A stretch of 7,036 nt of DNA from an uncultured Chryseolinea sp. (GTDB lineage Bacteria > Bacteroidota > Bacteroidia > Cytophagales > Cyclobacteriaceae): the NCBI GenBank assembly GCA_946478915.1, contig CAMLER010000262.1, forward strand, positions 1 through 7,036. The letters run 5' to 3'. The stretch's first letter is position 1; every line of letters begins with the position of its first letter. Below, in pieces: positions 1 through 6,785 of this stretch. Made by a program: the position numbers and the translations under genes. Under the pieces are notes generated by a model. That model made no database searches. It had not been told where the DNA came from and was given only the letters and a program-made list of their open reading frames with translations.

Positions 1-237
1 CATTTACACAAACACACAAATAGAGTATGAGTAACAGGCAATCATACCTGCTTGGTTTCAACTCTTCGCGCAAAAGCTTTACGATTGTAGTAAAATTCAT
101 CAATAAATTGTATGGAGTGTAGACAAAACATTTAAGTACTGTAAATAGGGTTTGGAAAACATAAGGCACTTCTTGTTGATAAACCACATTTTTATTGCCG
201 CTCCATGACTACTTTTGTAACAACGAAATGAACCGTT
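1..237 (+). promoter_or_regulatory. Non-coding leader upstream of cydA, with candidate -7 element
   Basis: No reading frame of useful length crosses this stretch. TACTTTTG at 210-217 fits the Bacteroidota -7 consensus TAnnTTTG and would place transcription start about 14 bases before the cydA ATG. No TTG-type -33 element is seen at the expected distance, which lowers confidence. A TTGAT half-site (176-180), like half of an FNR/CRP-family operator, has no matching ATCAA partner. An imperfect palindrome, TTTA-N7-TAAA, lies at 131-145. Oxygen-responsive control of cyd genes is common in other bacteria, but this sequence does not prove it here. Confidence 0.3.
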
Positions 238-1566
238 ATGGATGATCTCCTGGCTGCCCGTTTACAGATGGCACTTTCTCTGGGCTTCCATATCATTTAT
301 GCCTGTATCGGTATGGTGATGCCGTTCTTTATGGCTGTTTCTCACTATCAATGGATAAGAACAAAAAATGAGGTTTATAAGAATCTAACGAAAGCTTGGA
401 GCAAGGGTGTTGCGATATTTTTTGCAACGGGCGCTGTATCCGGTACGGTCCTTTCGTTTGAGTTGGGACTGTTATGGCCAACTTTTATGAAGCACGCAGG
501 ACCAATTTTCGGCATGCCCTTTTCATTGGAAGGTACCGCATTTTTTATCGAAGCAATTGCACTTGGATTTTTCCTTTATGGATGGGACAGATTCAACAAA
601 TGGTTCCATTGGTTTACAGGTGTCGTAGTAGGTGTGAGTGGCCTGGCCTCCGGCATACTCGTTGTAGCGGCCAACGCATGGATGAATAGCCCAACGGGTT
701 TTGATGTTATTAACGGCGAATATGTAAACATTGATCCGATTAAAGCGATGTTTAACGACGCTTGGTTCTCCCAGGCGCTACATATGACATTAGCGGCTTT
801 CGCTGCCACTGGGTTTGCTGTGGCGGGGGTTCACGCCATCATGATACTACAAAAGAAGAACGTATTATTTCATTCAAAAGCGTTCAAAATTGCAGCGATT
901 TTTGCATCAGTCGCGGCTATCCTTCAACCCATTAGCGGCGACTTCTCGGCGAAGGATGTAGCGAAGCGACAGCCGGCGAAGCTTGCGGCAATGGAAGCCC
1001 ACTTTCAAACGCAGGAGAATGCTCCATTAATTATCGGCGGAATTCCGGATATGGAAAAGCAGGAGGTGAACTATGCCATTGAGTTGCCAGGCATGCTTAG
1101 TTTTCTGGCACATGGAAACTTTCAATCCGAAGTAAAGGGTTTGGATTCCATACCAAAAGAAGAACATCCGCCTGTTCCTGTTGTCCACTATGCTTTTCAG
1201 ATTATGGTGGGATGCGGCATTATCATGATGGTGATTTCCATCACATTTTTTATTGCCCTTTTAAAAAGACGCTGGTTTTATTCTGCCTGGCTCCCAAGAT
1301 TGTTTGTCATAGGCCTACCGTTAGGATTCCTCGCGGTTGAGGCAGGATGGACAGTTACTGAGGTGGGAAGGCAACCCTGGATCATTCAGGGTATCATGCG
1401 GACAGCCGACGCTGTGACACCAATGCCCGGTATCGCATGGTCATTCTATTTGTTTGCTTTGGTTTATTTGTTCTTAAGCGTTGCAGTAGTATTTCTCCTA
1501 TACCGCCAGATCAAAATGGTTCCAGTATTATATGATAAAAATGAAGGCCTTATAACTGGCGTGTAA
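238..1566 (+). CDS. cydA: Cytochrome bd quinol oxidase subunit I (CydA), short Q-loop type
   Basis: This is the haem-bearing subunit of cytochrome bd, an inner-membrane oxidase that takes electrons from quinol and reduces oxygen to water, with high oxygen affinity in studied members. Hand alignment to E. coli CydA gives His-18 (E. coli His-19, high-spin haem b595), His-182 and Met-323 (His-186 and Met-393, haem b558), Lys-248 and Glu-253 in the quinol-binding loop (Lys-252, Glu-257), Glu-98 and Glu-105 in the acidic GWDR-preceding helix, and Glu-375 just before the GRQPW signature at 377-381. Gln-321 stands where E. coli has Arg-391. At 442 residues it lacks the roughly 60-80-residue Q-loop insertion of the 522-residue E. 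coli protein, so it is a short-loop member like those of Firmicutes and many Bacteroidota. The ATG at 238 is the first after an in-frame stop at 229-231; no Shine-Dalgarno sequence is seen. It is translationally linked to cydB by a TAATG overlap. Confidence 0.97.
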   Translation: MDDLLAARLQMALSLGFHIIYACIGMVMPFFMAVSHYQWIRTKNEVYKNLTKAWSKGVAIFFATGAVSGTVLSFELGLLWPTFMKHAGPIFGMPFSLEGTAFFIEAIALGFFLYGWDRFNKWFHWFTGVVVGVSGLASGILVVAANAWMNSPTGFDVINGEYVNIDPIKAMFNDAWFSQALHMTLAAFAATGFAVAGVHAIMILQKKNVLFHSKAFKIAAIFASVAAILQPISGDFSAKDVAKRQPAKLAAMEAHFQTQENAPLIIGGIPDMEKQEVNYAIELPGMLSFLAHGNFQSEVKGLDSIPKEEHPPVPVVHYAFQIMVGCGIIMMVISITFFIALLKRRWFYSAWLPRLFVIGLPLGFLAVEAGWTVTEVGRQPWIIQGIMRTADAVTPMPGIAWSFYLFALVYLFLSVAVVFLLYRQIKMVPVLYDKNEGLITGV

Positions 1567-2594
1567 TGGTTTATGTGGTTATAACATACCTTTATCTTGC
1601 AATTTTGCTTTACCTCCTGTTGGGCGGTGCAGACTTCGGTGCGGGTATAATTGAAATGTTTACTTCTTCGAAAAATATTCGACTCACGCGCAAGACACTT
1701 TACCATGCTATCGGACCCATCTGGGAGGCGAATCACATGTGGCTGATCATTGTAATTGTCATCCTTTTTGTCGGCTTTCCCGAGATATACAGCCAGCTGT
1801 CAATTTATTTACACATCCCACTGGTTATAATGCTGATGGGCATCATTGCAAGGGGAACTGCTTTTGTATTCCGACATTACGATGCAGTGCGCGATGACTT
1901 GCAGGAGCTGTACAACAATGTTTTCGTATGGTCCAGTTTTATCACCCCTTTTTTTCTTGGAGTTATCGCGGGAAGCACGATGTCAGGCCATATCGACAGT
2001 ACCACCAAAAGGTACGTAGATACCTATATATTCTCCTGGCTTAATCCATTTTCAGTAGCCACCGGGTTGTTTACGATCGCGCTGTGTGGTTTTCTCGCTT
2101 CGATTTATTTGATAGGTGAAGCAAACGATGAAGATGACCGTCGGCGGTTTATTCGCAAGGCAAAGTTGATGAATATACTGGCAGTAGTGTGCGGCGTCAT
2201 GGTTTTTATTGCTGCCGTCATTGATGATATCCCGCTGGTTCAATGGGTTTTTGGTGATTTTGTTGGACTTGCAGCGGTGGTTTCAGCAACCGTCTCATTG
2301 GTTTCGTTGTGGCGATGGATCAATAGCAAGCAGGTGATGATCCCGCGGATTTTGGCGGGCTTCCAGGTGACAATGATCCTATTGGCCATTAGCTATGCAC
2401 ATTTTCCAAATTTTGTAATAATGGCCCAAGGTGAGACGCTTTCATTGCTGGATAATAGAGCCCCTGAAGAAACTATAGAGGCGTTGGGCTGGGCCTTGCT
2501 CATTGGGAGCGTTTTTATTCTGCCCGCGCTTTTTTACCTGTATTACAGCTTTAAAAGAAAGGATGTTGAAACGTCCTCTCAGCATAATGATTGA
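1566..2594 (+). CDS. cydB: Cytochrome bd quinol oxidase subunit II (CydB)
   Basis: CydB is the second large membrane subunit of the bd oxidase. It pairs with CydA as a pseudo-symmetric partner and is needed for stable haem assembly. The N-terminal helix carries the GGADFG motif (residues 20-25, Asp-23), followed by the family signature GPIWEANHMWL at 50-60 with Trp-53, Glu-54, Asn-56 and Trp-59. The rest is strongly hydrophobic, with about eight or nine predicted membrane helices and a charged cytoplasmic stretch around EANDEDDRRR. Its 342 residues are slightly fewer than the 379 of E. coli but usual for the short-type enzymes. The ATG at 1566-1568 shares one base with the cydA stop, pointing to coupled translation. 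The C-terminus (YYSFKRKDVETSSQHND) is a short hydrophilic tail. No cydC/cydD transporter genes are in the window. Confidence 0.97.
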   Translation: MVYVVITYLYLAILLYLLLGGADFGAGIIEMFTSSKNIRLTRKTLYHAIGPIWEANHMWLIIVIVILFVGFPEIYSQLSIYLHIPLVIMLMGIIARGTAFVFRHYDAVRDDLQELYNNVFVWSSFITPFFLGVIAGSTMSGHIDSTTKRYVDTYIFSWLNPFSVATGLFTIALCGFLASIYLIGEANDEDDRRRFIRKAKLMNILAVVCGVMVFIAAVIDDIPLVQWVFGDFVGLAAVVSATVSLVSLWRWINSKQVMIPRILAGFQVTMILLAISYAHFPNFVIMAQGETLSLLDNRAPEETIEALGWALLIGSVFILPALFYLYYSFKRKDVETSSQHND

Positions 2595-2642
2595 TGTAAC
2601 GTTGGCAAAGATTTTGCGTTCCTTAACTGAAAAGGGAAGGCA

Positions 2643-2753
2643 ATGAACAGATTTTTTAACGGTTTTTTTCAGTTGATCAAAGCTGAGTTTATTTTTTACC
2701 TTACGGTTTCGATATTGGCTGGATTCATTTACCTGGTTCAGCTGATGCTCTAA
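2643..2753 (+). CDS. 36-residue single-helix membrane protein, candidate small subunit of cytochrome bd
   Basis: ATG at 2643 opens a 36-codon frame ending in TAA at 2751-2753; an in-frame TGA at 2628-2630 fixes this as the only ATG start. The peptide begins MNRFFNGFFQLIKAEF and continues as one hydrophobic segment (about residues 16-36) that runs to the C-terminus, with Arg-3 and Lys-13 favouring an N-inside orientation. A purine-rich AAAGGGAAGG lies at 2631-2640, only 2 bases from the ATG, so it could help initiation although spacing is short. The frame follows cydB by 48 bases on the same strand. Single-helix subunits of 30-40 residues (CydX in E. coli, CydS in Geobacillus) are established parts of bd oxidases, often encoded after cydB. 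I see no clear residue match to CydX, so the role is inferred from size, topology and position. A chance ORF is the main alternative. Confidence 0.65.
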   Translation: MNRFFNGFFQLIKAEFIFYLTVSILAGFIYLVQLML

Positions 2754-2816
2754 ATTCGTTATTCGTTATTCGTTATTCGTTATTCGTTATTCGTTATTCG
2801 TTATTCGATATTCTTT
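2754..2816. repeat. Heptanucleotide tandem repeat (ATTCGTT)n
   Basis: Seven perfect copies of ATTCGTT occupy 2754-2802, followed by two degenerate copies, ATTCGAT (2803-2809) and ATTCTTT (2810-2816). The array begins at the base immediately after the TAA of the 36-residue ORF and ends 24 bases before the stop codon of the convergent response regulator. It fills most of the gap between two convergent operons, where no conventional stem-loop terminator is visible. The unit is not a multiple of three but lies outside coding sequence, so copy-number change would not alter a frame. Its function is unknown; slippage, a role in transcript 3' ends, or a neutral repeat are all possible. Confidence 0.95.
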
Positions 2817-2839
2817 ATTTGTAATCAGTTCCCCTAACC

Positions 2840-3550
2840 TCAAAAAATATTCCTCGCCAGTATCTTCATCACATCATTCTTATAATTCCTGCCGATCGGA
2901 ATGCTGTGTTTTCCGATTTCAACATCGGTTGCCGAATACGCATCGATCTTTTCAAGATTAACAATAAAGGACCGGTGTATACGCAAGAATTGCTCGCGCG
3001 GTAAACTTTCTTCCAGATAACTGATCTTTTGCTGTGTGACAATTTCCCTTTCTCCTGTCTTGACTTTTACATAATCCTTAATGCTTTCGATATAAAGAAC
3101 ATCCGCCATTTTTGTTTTGATCATTTTCTTATCAACCTTGAAATAGACATAGTTGTCAGACACCACATCCGGCTTGGAAGCATTTGCGGGAGTGGCGGGC
3201 TGATGAAGCACCTTGGCAACGGCCTTTAAAAAACGATCAAAGGGAATGGGTTTCAAAAGGTAATCAACAATTTCCAACTCGAAGCCTTGCAGCGCATAAT
3301 CTCTGAATGCTGTAGTGAAAATTACTTTGGGTGGATTCTTAAGGGTCTTAAGAAAATCAATGCCCGACAGCTTGGGCATTTGAATATCAAGAAAGATAAG
3401 ATCCACCGAATGCTGTTGAAGAAAAGTAAAAGCTGAGACCGCGTTTCGAAAGGTGCTCAAGAGCTGCAACTGTTCAACTTTTGCAACATAAGATTCGAGA
3501 ATCTCAATAGCGAGCGGTTCATCATCAACTATAATACATTTTATGCTCAT
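2840..3550 (-). CDS. LytTR-family response regulator transcription factor
   Basis: This is a two-component response regulator with an N-terminal receiver domain (about residues 3-118) and a C-terminal LytTR DNA-binding domain (about 133-235), joined by a short Ala/Pro-rich linker. The receiver has the acidic pair Asp-9/Asp-10, the phospho-acceptor Asp-55 in FLDIQMP, Thr-79/Thr-80 and the conserved Lys-100 in LLKPIPF. The LytTR part shows IESIKDYVKV (154-163), FLRIHRSFIVNL (188-199) and IPIGRNYK (217-224), all typical of the AgrA/LytR fold that binds DNA through beta strands. Its 236 residues are the usual length. The ATG overlaps the stop of the upstream kinase gene by 4 bases (ATGA), so the two are co-translated and almost certainly cognate partners. 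The target genes cannot be read from this window. Confidence 0.95.
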   Translation of the reverse strand: MSIKCIIVDDEPLAIEILESYVAKVEQLQLLSTFRNAVSAFTFLQQHSVDLIFLDIQMPKLSGIDFLKTLKNPPKVIFTTAFRDYALQGFELEIVDYLLKPIPFDRFLKAVAKVLHQPATPANASKPDVVSDNYVYFKVDKKMIKTKMADVLYIESIKDYVKVKTGEREIVTQQKISYLEESLPREQFLRIHRSFIVNLEKIDAYSATDVEIGKHSIPIGRNYKNDVMKILARNIF

Positions 3551-4605
3551 ACATCACTTCCGTTTCGATTTTGAATTGTCAGAATTACCAAAAAGGTTTC
3601 TTGCCCATTAATAATTTTCAGTTCGTGATGGTCGGGATAAATCAGGTCAAGACGACGCCTTACATTGGCTATTCCTATCCCTTCTTTTTTGTTTACACCA
3701 TTCAGGACGGCCTTATTGTTTTCAACCTTTGCCAGGATGCCATGAGGCTGCGCATCAATCGAAACCTTTACCCATGACTGCTGTAGTTCTTCGCTGGCTC
3801 CATGCTTAAAACAATTTTCAACGAAAGGCAACAACACAAGTGGTGCAATCTTCCTGTCTTTAAGGTTTCCGGTCACGCGAATATCTATATCGACCTTATC
3901 GCCGTAACGGATCTTTTCAATATCCCCATAGTTTTTTATGAACTTTATTTCCTTTTCAAGCGACACCTCCTCGCTCGTGCATTCATATAGCATATAATTG
4001 ATGAGTTCCGACAATTTGAGGACCATTTCGGGTGCACGTTCCGACTTTTTTAAAGTCAAAGCATAAAGATTGTTCAAGGTGTTAAAAAGAAAATGGGGAT
4101 GGATCTGAGTCTTCAGAAATTTTAATTCCGCTTGAAGCTTTTCCTGCGTTAGCACTTGTTGCGCCTGCTGGTTTGCATACCAATATTTTAACAACTTAAT
4201 CGCTACCGCCACAAAAGTTACCGGATAGATGGCGACGATCATCTTGACAATCTTTGGGAAATAAAAGAACGGGTCAGCAAGCGCCTGAGGATAGTACAGC
4301 GGATAGTCGATATTAAAAGCGATGTACCGTTGTATTATCCCGATTCCAAAGGAGGATACTAGCAGCCAGGAAAAAAACTCAGCGTACTTGCCCGGAAGAA
4401 GGAATTTGGGGAGAAGAAAATAAAGGACGAAATATGTAAATGCCATCTTGCCTGGCAGGTAGATCAGTTCTTCGAAAAAGAATTGATCATACTTGTCTTC
4501 AAATGATCCGTACAGCCACGCGTAGAACACGATGTGAGCCACCCAGAACAGGATGTGCTGCAGGATGCGATTTCGAAAAAGCCAGTCTAATTTGCGCTTC
4601 AGCAA
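3547..4605 (-). CDS. LytS/YehU-type membrane sensor histidine kinase, apparent TTG start
   Basis: This is an inner-membrane histidine kinase of the His_kinase (LytS/YehU) family. Four predicted membrane helices fill the N-terminal part (roughly residues 14-32, 47-70, 76-96 and 117-140), with no separate sensor domain. A helical linker (142-168) leads to the phosphorylation motif QIHPHFLFNTLNN at 167-179, where His-171 of PHFLFN is the conserved family histidine. The ATP-binding part has the N-box LPFVENCFKHG with Asn-264 and the glycine-rich GIGIANVRRRL at 309-319. The frame opens after a stop at 4618-4620 and contains no ATG before Met-54, which would delete the first helix. The N-terminal LDWLFRNRILQHILFW looks like the normal start of Bacteroidota homologues, so TTG at 4603-4605 (or the next codon, CTG) is the likely start. 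It lies upstream of, and overlaps, the LytTR regulator gene. The ligand sensed is unknown. Confidence 0.93.
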   Translation of the reverse strand: MLKRKLDWLFRNRILQHILFWVAHIVFYAWLYGSFEDKYDQFFFEELIYLPGKMAFTYFVLYFLLPKFLLPGKYAEFFSWLLVSSFGIGIIQRYIAFNIDYPLYYPQALADPFFYFPKIVKMIVAIYPVTFVAVAIKLLKYWYANQQAQQVLTQEKLQAELKFLKTQIHPHFLFNTLNNLYALTLKKSERAPEMVLKLSELINYMLYECTSEEVSLEKEIKFIKNYGDIEKIRYGDKVDIDIRVTGNLKDRKIAPLVLLPFVENCFKHGASEELQQSWVKVSIDAQPHGILAKVENNKAVLNGVNKKEGIGIANVRRRLDLIYPDHHELKIINGQETFLVILTIQNRNGSDV

Positions 4606-4836
4606 GGGAAAACGTGATTATCAAATTCAAATTACGTAAACTTTTTCCTGGCGTTATAATTTTCAAGCTCAACGACGCTCTCGTATCGACCAAATTCTAA
4701 TACAAGCAACCCAACTGCATTTGACATTTTTTGGATGCTTTGTAGGGGCAATAACATTGTATCAGGGGTGATTCTAAATTTTGTTCATAAGTCATACGTA
4801 CCTTAACACAATGACAAAAACTAAAGTAACAATCAG

Positions 4837-5034
4837 ATGCGAAGACTATTGTTCATTTTGGTCGGTATAATCAGCGCGGGATTCGCGCTGTACTTTTTTG
4901 CCTGCAGCACTGTGGATATGTTTAAAATGATCGTACCACGATCGGCCTCAAAAGTGAGGACAGTAAAGCAGGTAATCATATATTCTATACCACCATTGGA
5001 AAAATCAGAAGTTGACCCGATACTGTATCAATAA
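4837..5034 (+). CDS. Small hypothetical protein with N-terminal membrane or signal segment
   Basis: I do not recognise this 65-residue frame. It starts MRRLLFILVGIISAGFALYF, a basic N-terminus followed by a hydrophobic stretch typical of a signal peptide or membrane anchor. FFAC at 20-23 resembles a lipobox but has Phe at the positions usually held by Leu and Ala/Ser, so lipidation of Cys-23 is doubtful. The remainder (about 40 residues) is polar with several Lys and Val and ends SEVDPILYQ. There is no Shine-Dalgarno sequence and only a weak -7-like AAATTTTG at 4777-4784. Its stop overlaps the convergent ggt stop by 7 bases. The signal-like N-terminus supports a real gene; the short length and overlap leave a chance ORF possible. 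Confidence 0.5.
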   Translation: MRRLLFILVGIISAGFALYFFACSTVDMFKMIVPRSASKVRTVKQVIIYSIPPLEKSEVDPILYQ

Positions 5035-6713
5035 CCATCGGCAGTATCGTCGCCGCGGGGATCTGCTCCGCCCTCAAGCTTACCCTCGGTTGTCACACGA
5101 ATGGCATCAACACGTCCAATACCACGGCGGCGTTTCATCGAATGCCCCATCTCAATTAGCGAGACACTGTCCTTCTTCAAAAACGCTCCGATTTCAACCT
5201 CTACTGTATCTGGCAGCCACTGGCTATGTATTCTTTTCGCGCTGACTGCTTCCTGCATCGTCATTTTGTGATCCACAACGTTCATTATCGTTTGAAAAAC
5301 GGATGTAATAATCGTCGTTCCTCCTGGTGTTCCAACAACCATAAAAAGTTTACCACCCTTTTCCACGATTGTCGGCGTCATTGAACTCAGCATTCGTTTA
5401 CCAGGTTCAATTTTATTTGCTTCCCCGCCAATTGCGCCATACATATTGGGTACACCTGGTTTGATGCTGAAGTCGTCCATTTCATCGTTCAGAAAAAAAC
5501 CGGAACCCGCTACCACTACGCGCGATCCAAAGCCATCGTTTAACGTGGTCGTTACCGCCACAGCATTGCCGTATCGGTCCACAACGGATAAATGTGTTGT
5601 CTCTGAAGACTCGGGGTAAACAATTGTGCCTGCACGAATTGAGCGGCTCGGAGTCGCTTTCCCAGGTTTAAAATCCTTCATCCGCTCAGATACGTACTGC
5701 GTGGAAATAAGATTATCTACTGGTACGCGAAAAAAGTCCGGATCGCCAAGATAGACCGAGCGGTCAGCGTATGCCCGACGTTCCGCTTCCACCATCAGAT
5801 GGACTGTCTTCGGCGTGTTATGTCCCCAGTCGCTCAGGGGAAATGGTTCAACAGATTTTAATAATTGAGCCAGGGCAACTCCACCGCTGGAAGGCGGGCC
5901 CATAGATATCACGTTGTATCCCCTGTAGTCAAAAGTCAGCGGCTTTCGCCATATGGCACGGTAGGACTTAAGGTCGTCGTAACTAATTAGTCCGGCTCCA
6001 CGTTTCATTTCGGCAACGATGTCATCGGCGGTCTTACCTTCGTAAAATCCAGCCATCCCGTTGTCACGGATCCGTTCCAGAGTATGCCCCAAATCCGTGT
6101 ATCGAATGGTATCACCTGCTACCCATTCATCACGTATTAAAAATTCCGGAGTAACAGAATTGAATGCTTTGAGATCATCCTGTATATCGTTAAGATTTTC
6201 TGCTTCATTATGTGTTAATAAGAATCCATTTAAAGCAAGATCGATTGCGGGCTGAACAAGATCCCTCCATGGCGAGGTCCCATATTTTTGATGTGCCTCC
6301 ACGAGTCCAGCAACCGTCCCAGGTACTCCGCTGGCCAGGTGACCGCGTTCACTAATACCTGGAACGACATCTCCATTTTCGTTTAAATACATTGTAGTCG
6401 ATGCAGCGGATGGTGCGCGTTCACGGTAGTCCAGCGTGTTCGTTGTGCCATCAGCTTGCCGCAATACCATAAAGCCCCCTCCGCCAATGTTTCCCGCGGA
6501 CGGATACACAACTGCGAGAACAAATTGAGTGGCGATAGCTGCGTCGACAGCGTTGCCGCCTTTCCGCATTACCATTACACCTGCATGAGAGGCGAGGGGA
6601 TGCGCTGATACAACCATAGCAGAATCGGCAATCAATCCAGGAAGCAGTTTTTGTGGCGTCCGTTGAACGCACCCGGATAAAACTACCATCAAACAAAAAA
6701 TATACAGCCTCAT
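5028..6713 (-). CDS. ggt: Gamma-glutamyltransferase, predicted lipoprotein
   Basis: GGT cleaves the gamma-glutamyl bond of glutathione and related compounds, passing the glutamyl group to water or to amino acids and peptides. The N-terminus MRLYIFCLMVVLSGC is a lipoprotein signal with lipobox LSGC, placing the mature protein on an envelope membrane from Cys-15; no acidic export signal follows the Cys. The enzyme should mature by self-cleavage before Thr-372 in ETTHLSVVD, giving a large subunit (about 15-371) and a 190-residue small subunit whose N-terminal Thr-372 is the nucleophile. Other family positions, by alignment to E. coli GGT, are Arg-97 (E. coli Arg-114, binds substrate carboxylate), Thr-390, the GFFLNDEMDDFS stretch at 405-416, Ser-443/Ser-444 and Gly-464/Gly-465 of the oxyanion region. 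The lid-loop region PGVPNMYG is present. Length (561) and the C-terminal GGADPRGDDTADGY are normal, so the gene is intact. A TetR-type gene diverges from it across 72 bases. Confidence 0.97.
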   Translation of the reverse strand: MRLYIFCLMVVLSGCVQRTPQKLLPGLIADSAMVVSAHPLASHAGVMVMRKGGNAVDAAIATQFVLAVVYPSAGNIGGGGFMVLRQADGTTNTLDYRERAPSAASTTMYLNENGDVVPGISERGHLASGVPGTVAGLVEAHQKYGTSPWRDLVQPAIDLALNGFLLTHNEAENLNDIQDDLKAFNSVTPEFLIRDEWVAGDTIRYTDLGHTLERIRDNGMAGFYEGKTADDIVAEMKRGAGLISYDDLKSYRAIWRKPLTFDYRGYNVISMGPPSSGGVALAQLLKSVEPFPLSDWGHNTPKTVHLMVEAERRAYADRSVYLGDPDFFRVPVDNLISTQYVSERMKDFKPGKATPSRSIRAGTIVYPESSETTHLSVVDRYGNAVAVTTTLNDGFGSRVVVAGSGFFLNDEMDDFSIKPGVPNMYGAIGGEANKIEPGKRMLSSMTPTIVEKGGKLFMVVGTPGGTTIITSVFQTIMNVVDHKMTMQEAVSAKRIHSQWLPDTVEVEIGAFLKKDSVSLIEMGHSMKRRRGIGRVDAIRVTTEGKLEGGADPRGDDTADGY

Positions 6714-6785
6714 CAGTTGATTGCTTAAATTGCAGCCTTCGTAATCCGTGTAAAAGTATTAATTCCCCCTCAACTTTTTTCCCTC

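Noticed and set aside
1..3. CAT at the window start, which could be the ATG of a - strand gene divergent from cydA
   Set aside because: Only the putative start codon would be inside the window, so nothing supports it beyond an ATG preceded by an in-frame stop.
131..145. Imperfect palindrome TTTA-N7-TAAA upstream of cydA as a defined operator
   Set aside because: The arms are only 4 AT-rich bases, which is expected by chance in such sequence.
474..689. + strand frame of 71 codons inside cydA
   Set aside because: It lies wholly within the unmistakable cydA frame and its translation has no family character; a shadow frame.
2754..2816. Tandem array considered as a CRISPR or as a phase-variation tract
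   Set aside because: There are no spacers, so it is not a CRISPR; it lies after a stop codon and outside any reading frame or recognisable promoter, so there is no switchable gene.
4499..4693. - strand frame of 64 codons overlapping the start of the histidine kinase, considered as a frameshifted kinase N-terminus
   Set aside because: Its downstream half covers kinase codons in another frame and its residues do not resemble a kinase N-terminus; the TTG-started frame already contains the complete first helix.
4606..4836. Gap between the kinase gene and the small ORF searched for an RNA gene or strong promoter
   Set aside because: No stable stem-loops or tRNA-like pattern; the best -7-like motifs on either strand deviate from TAnnTTTG by a base or by spacing.
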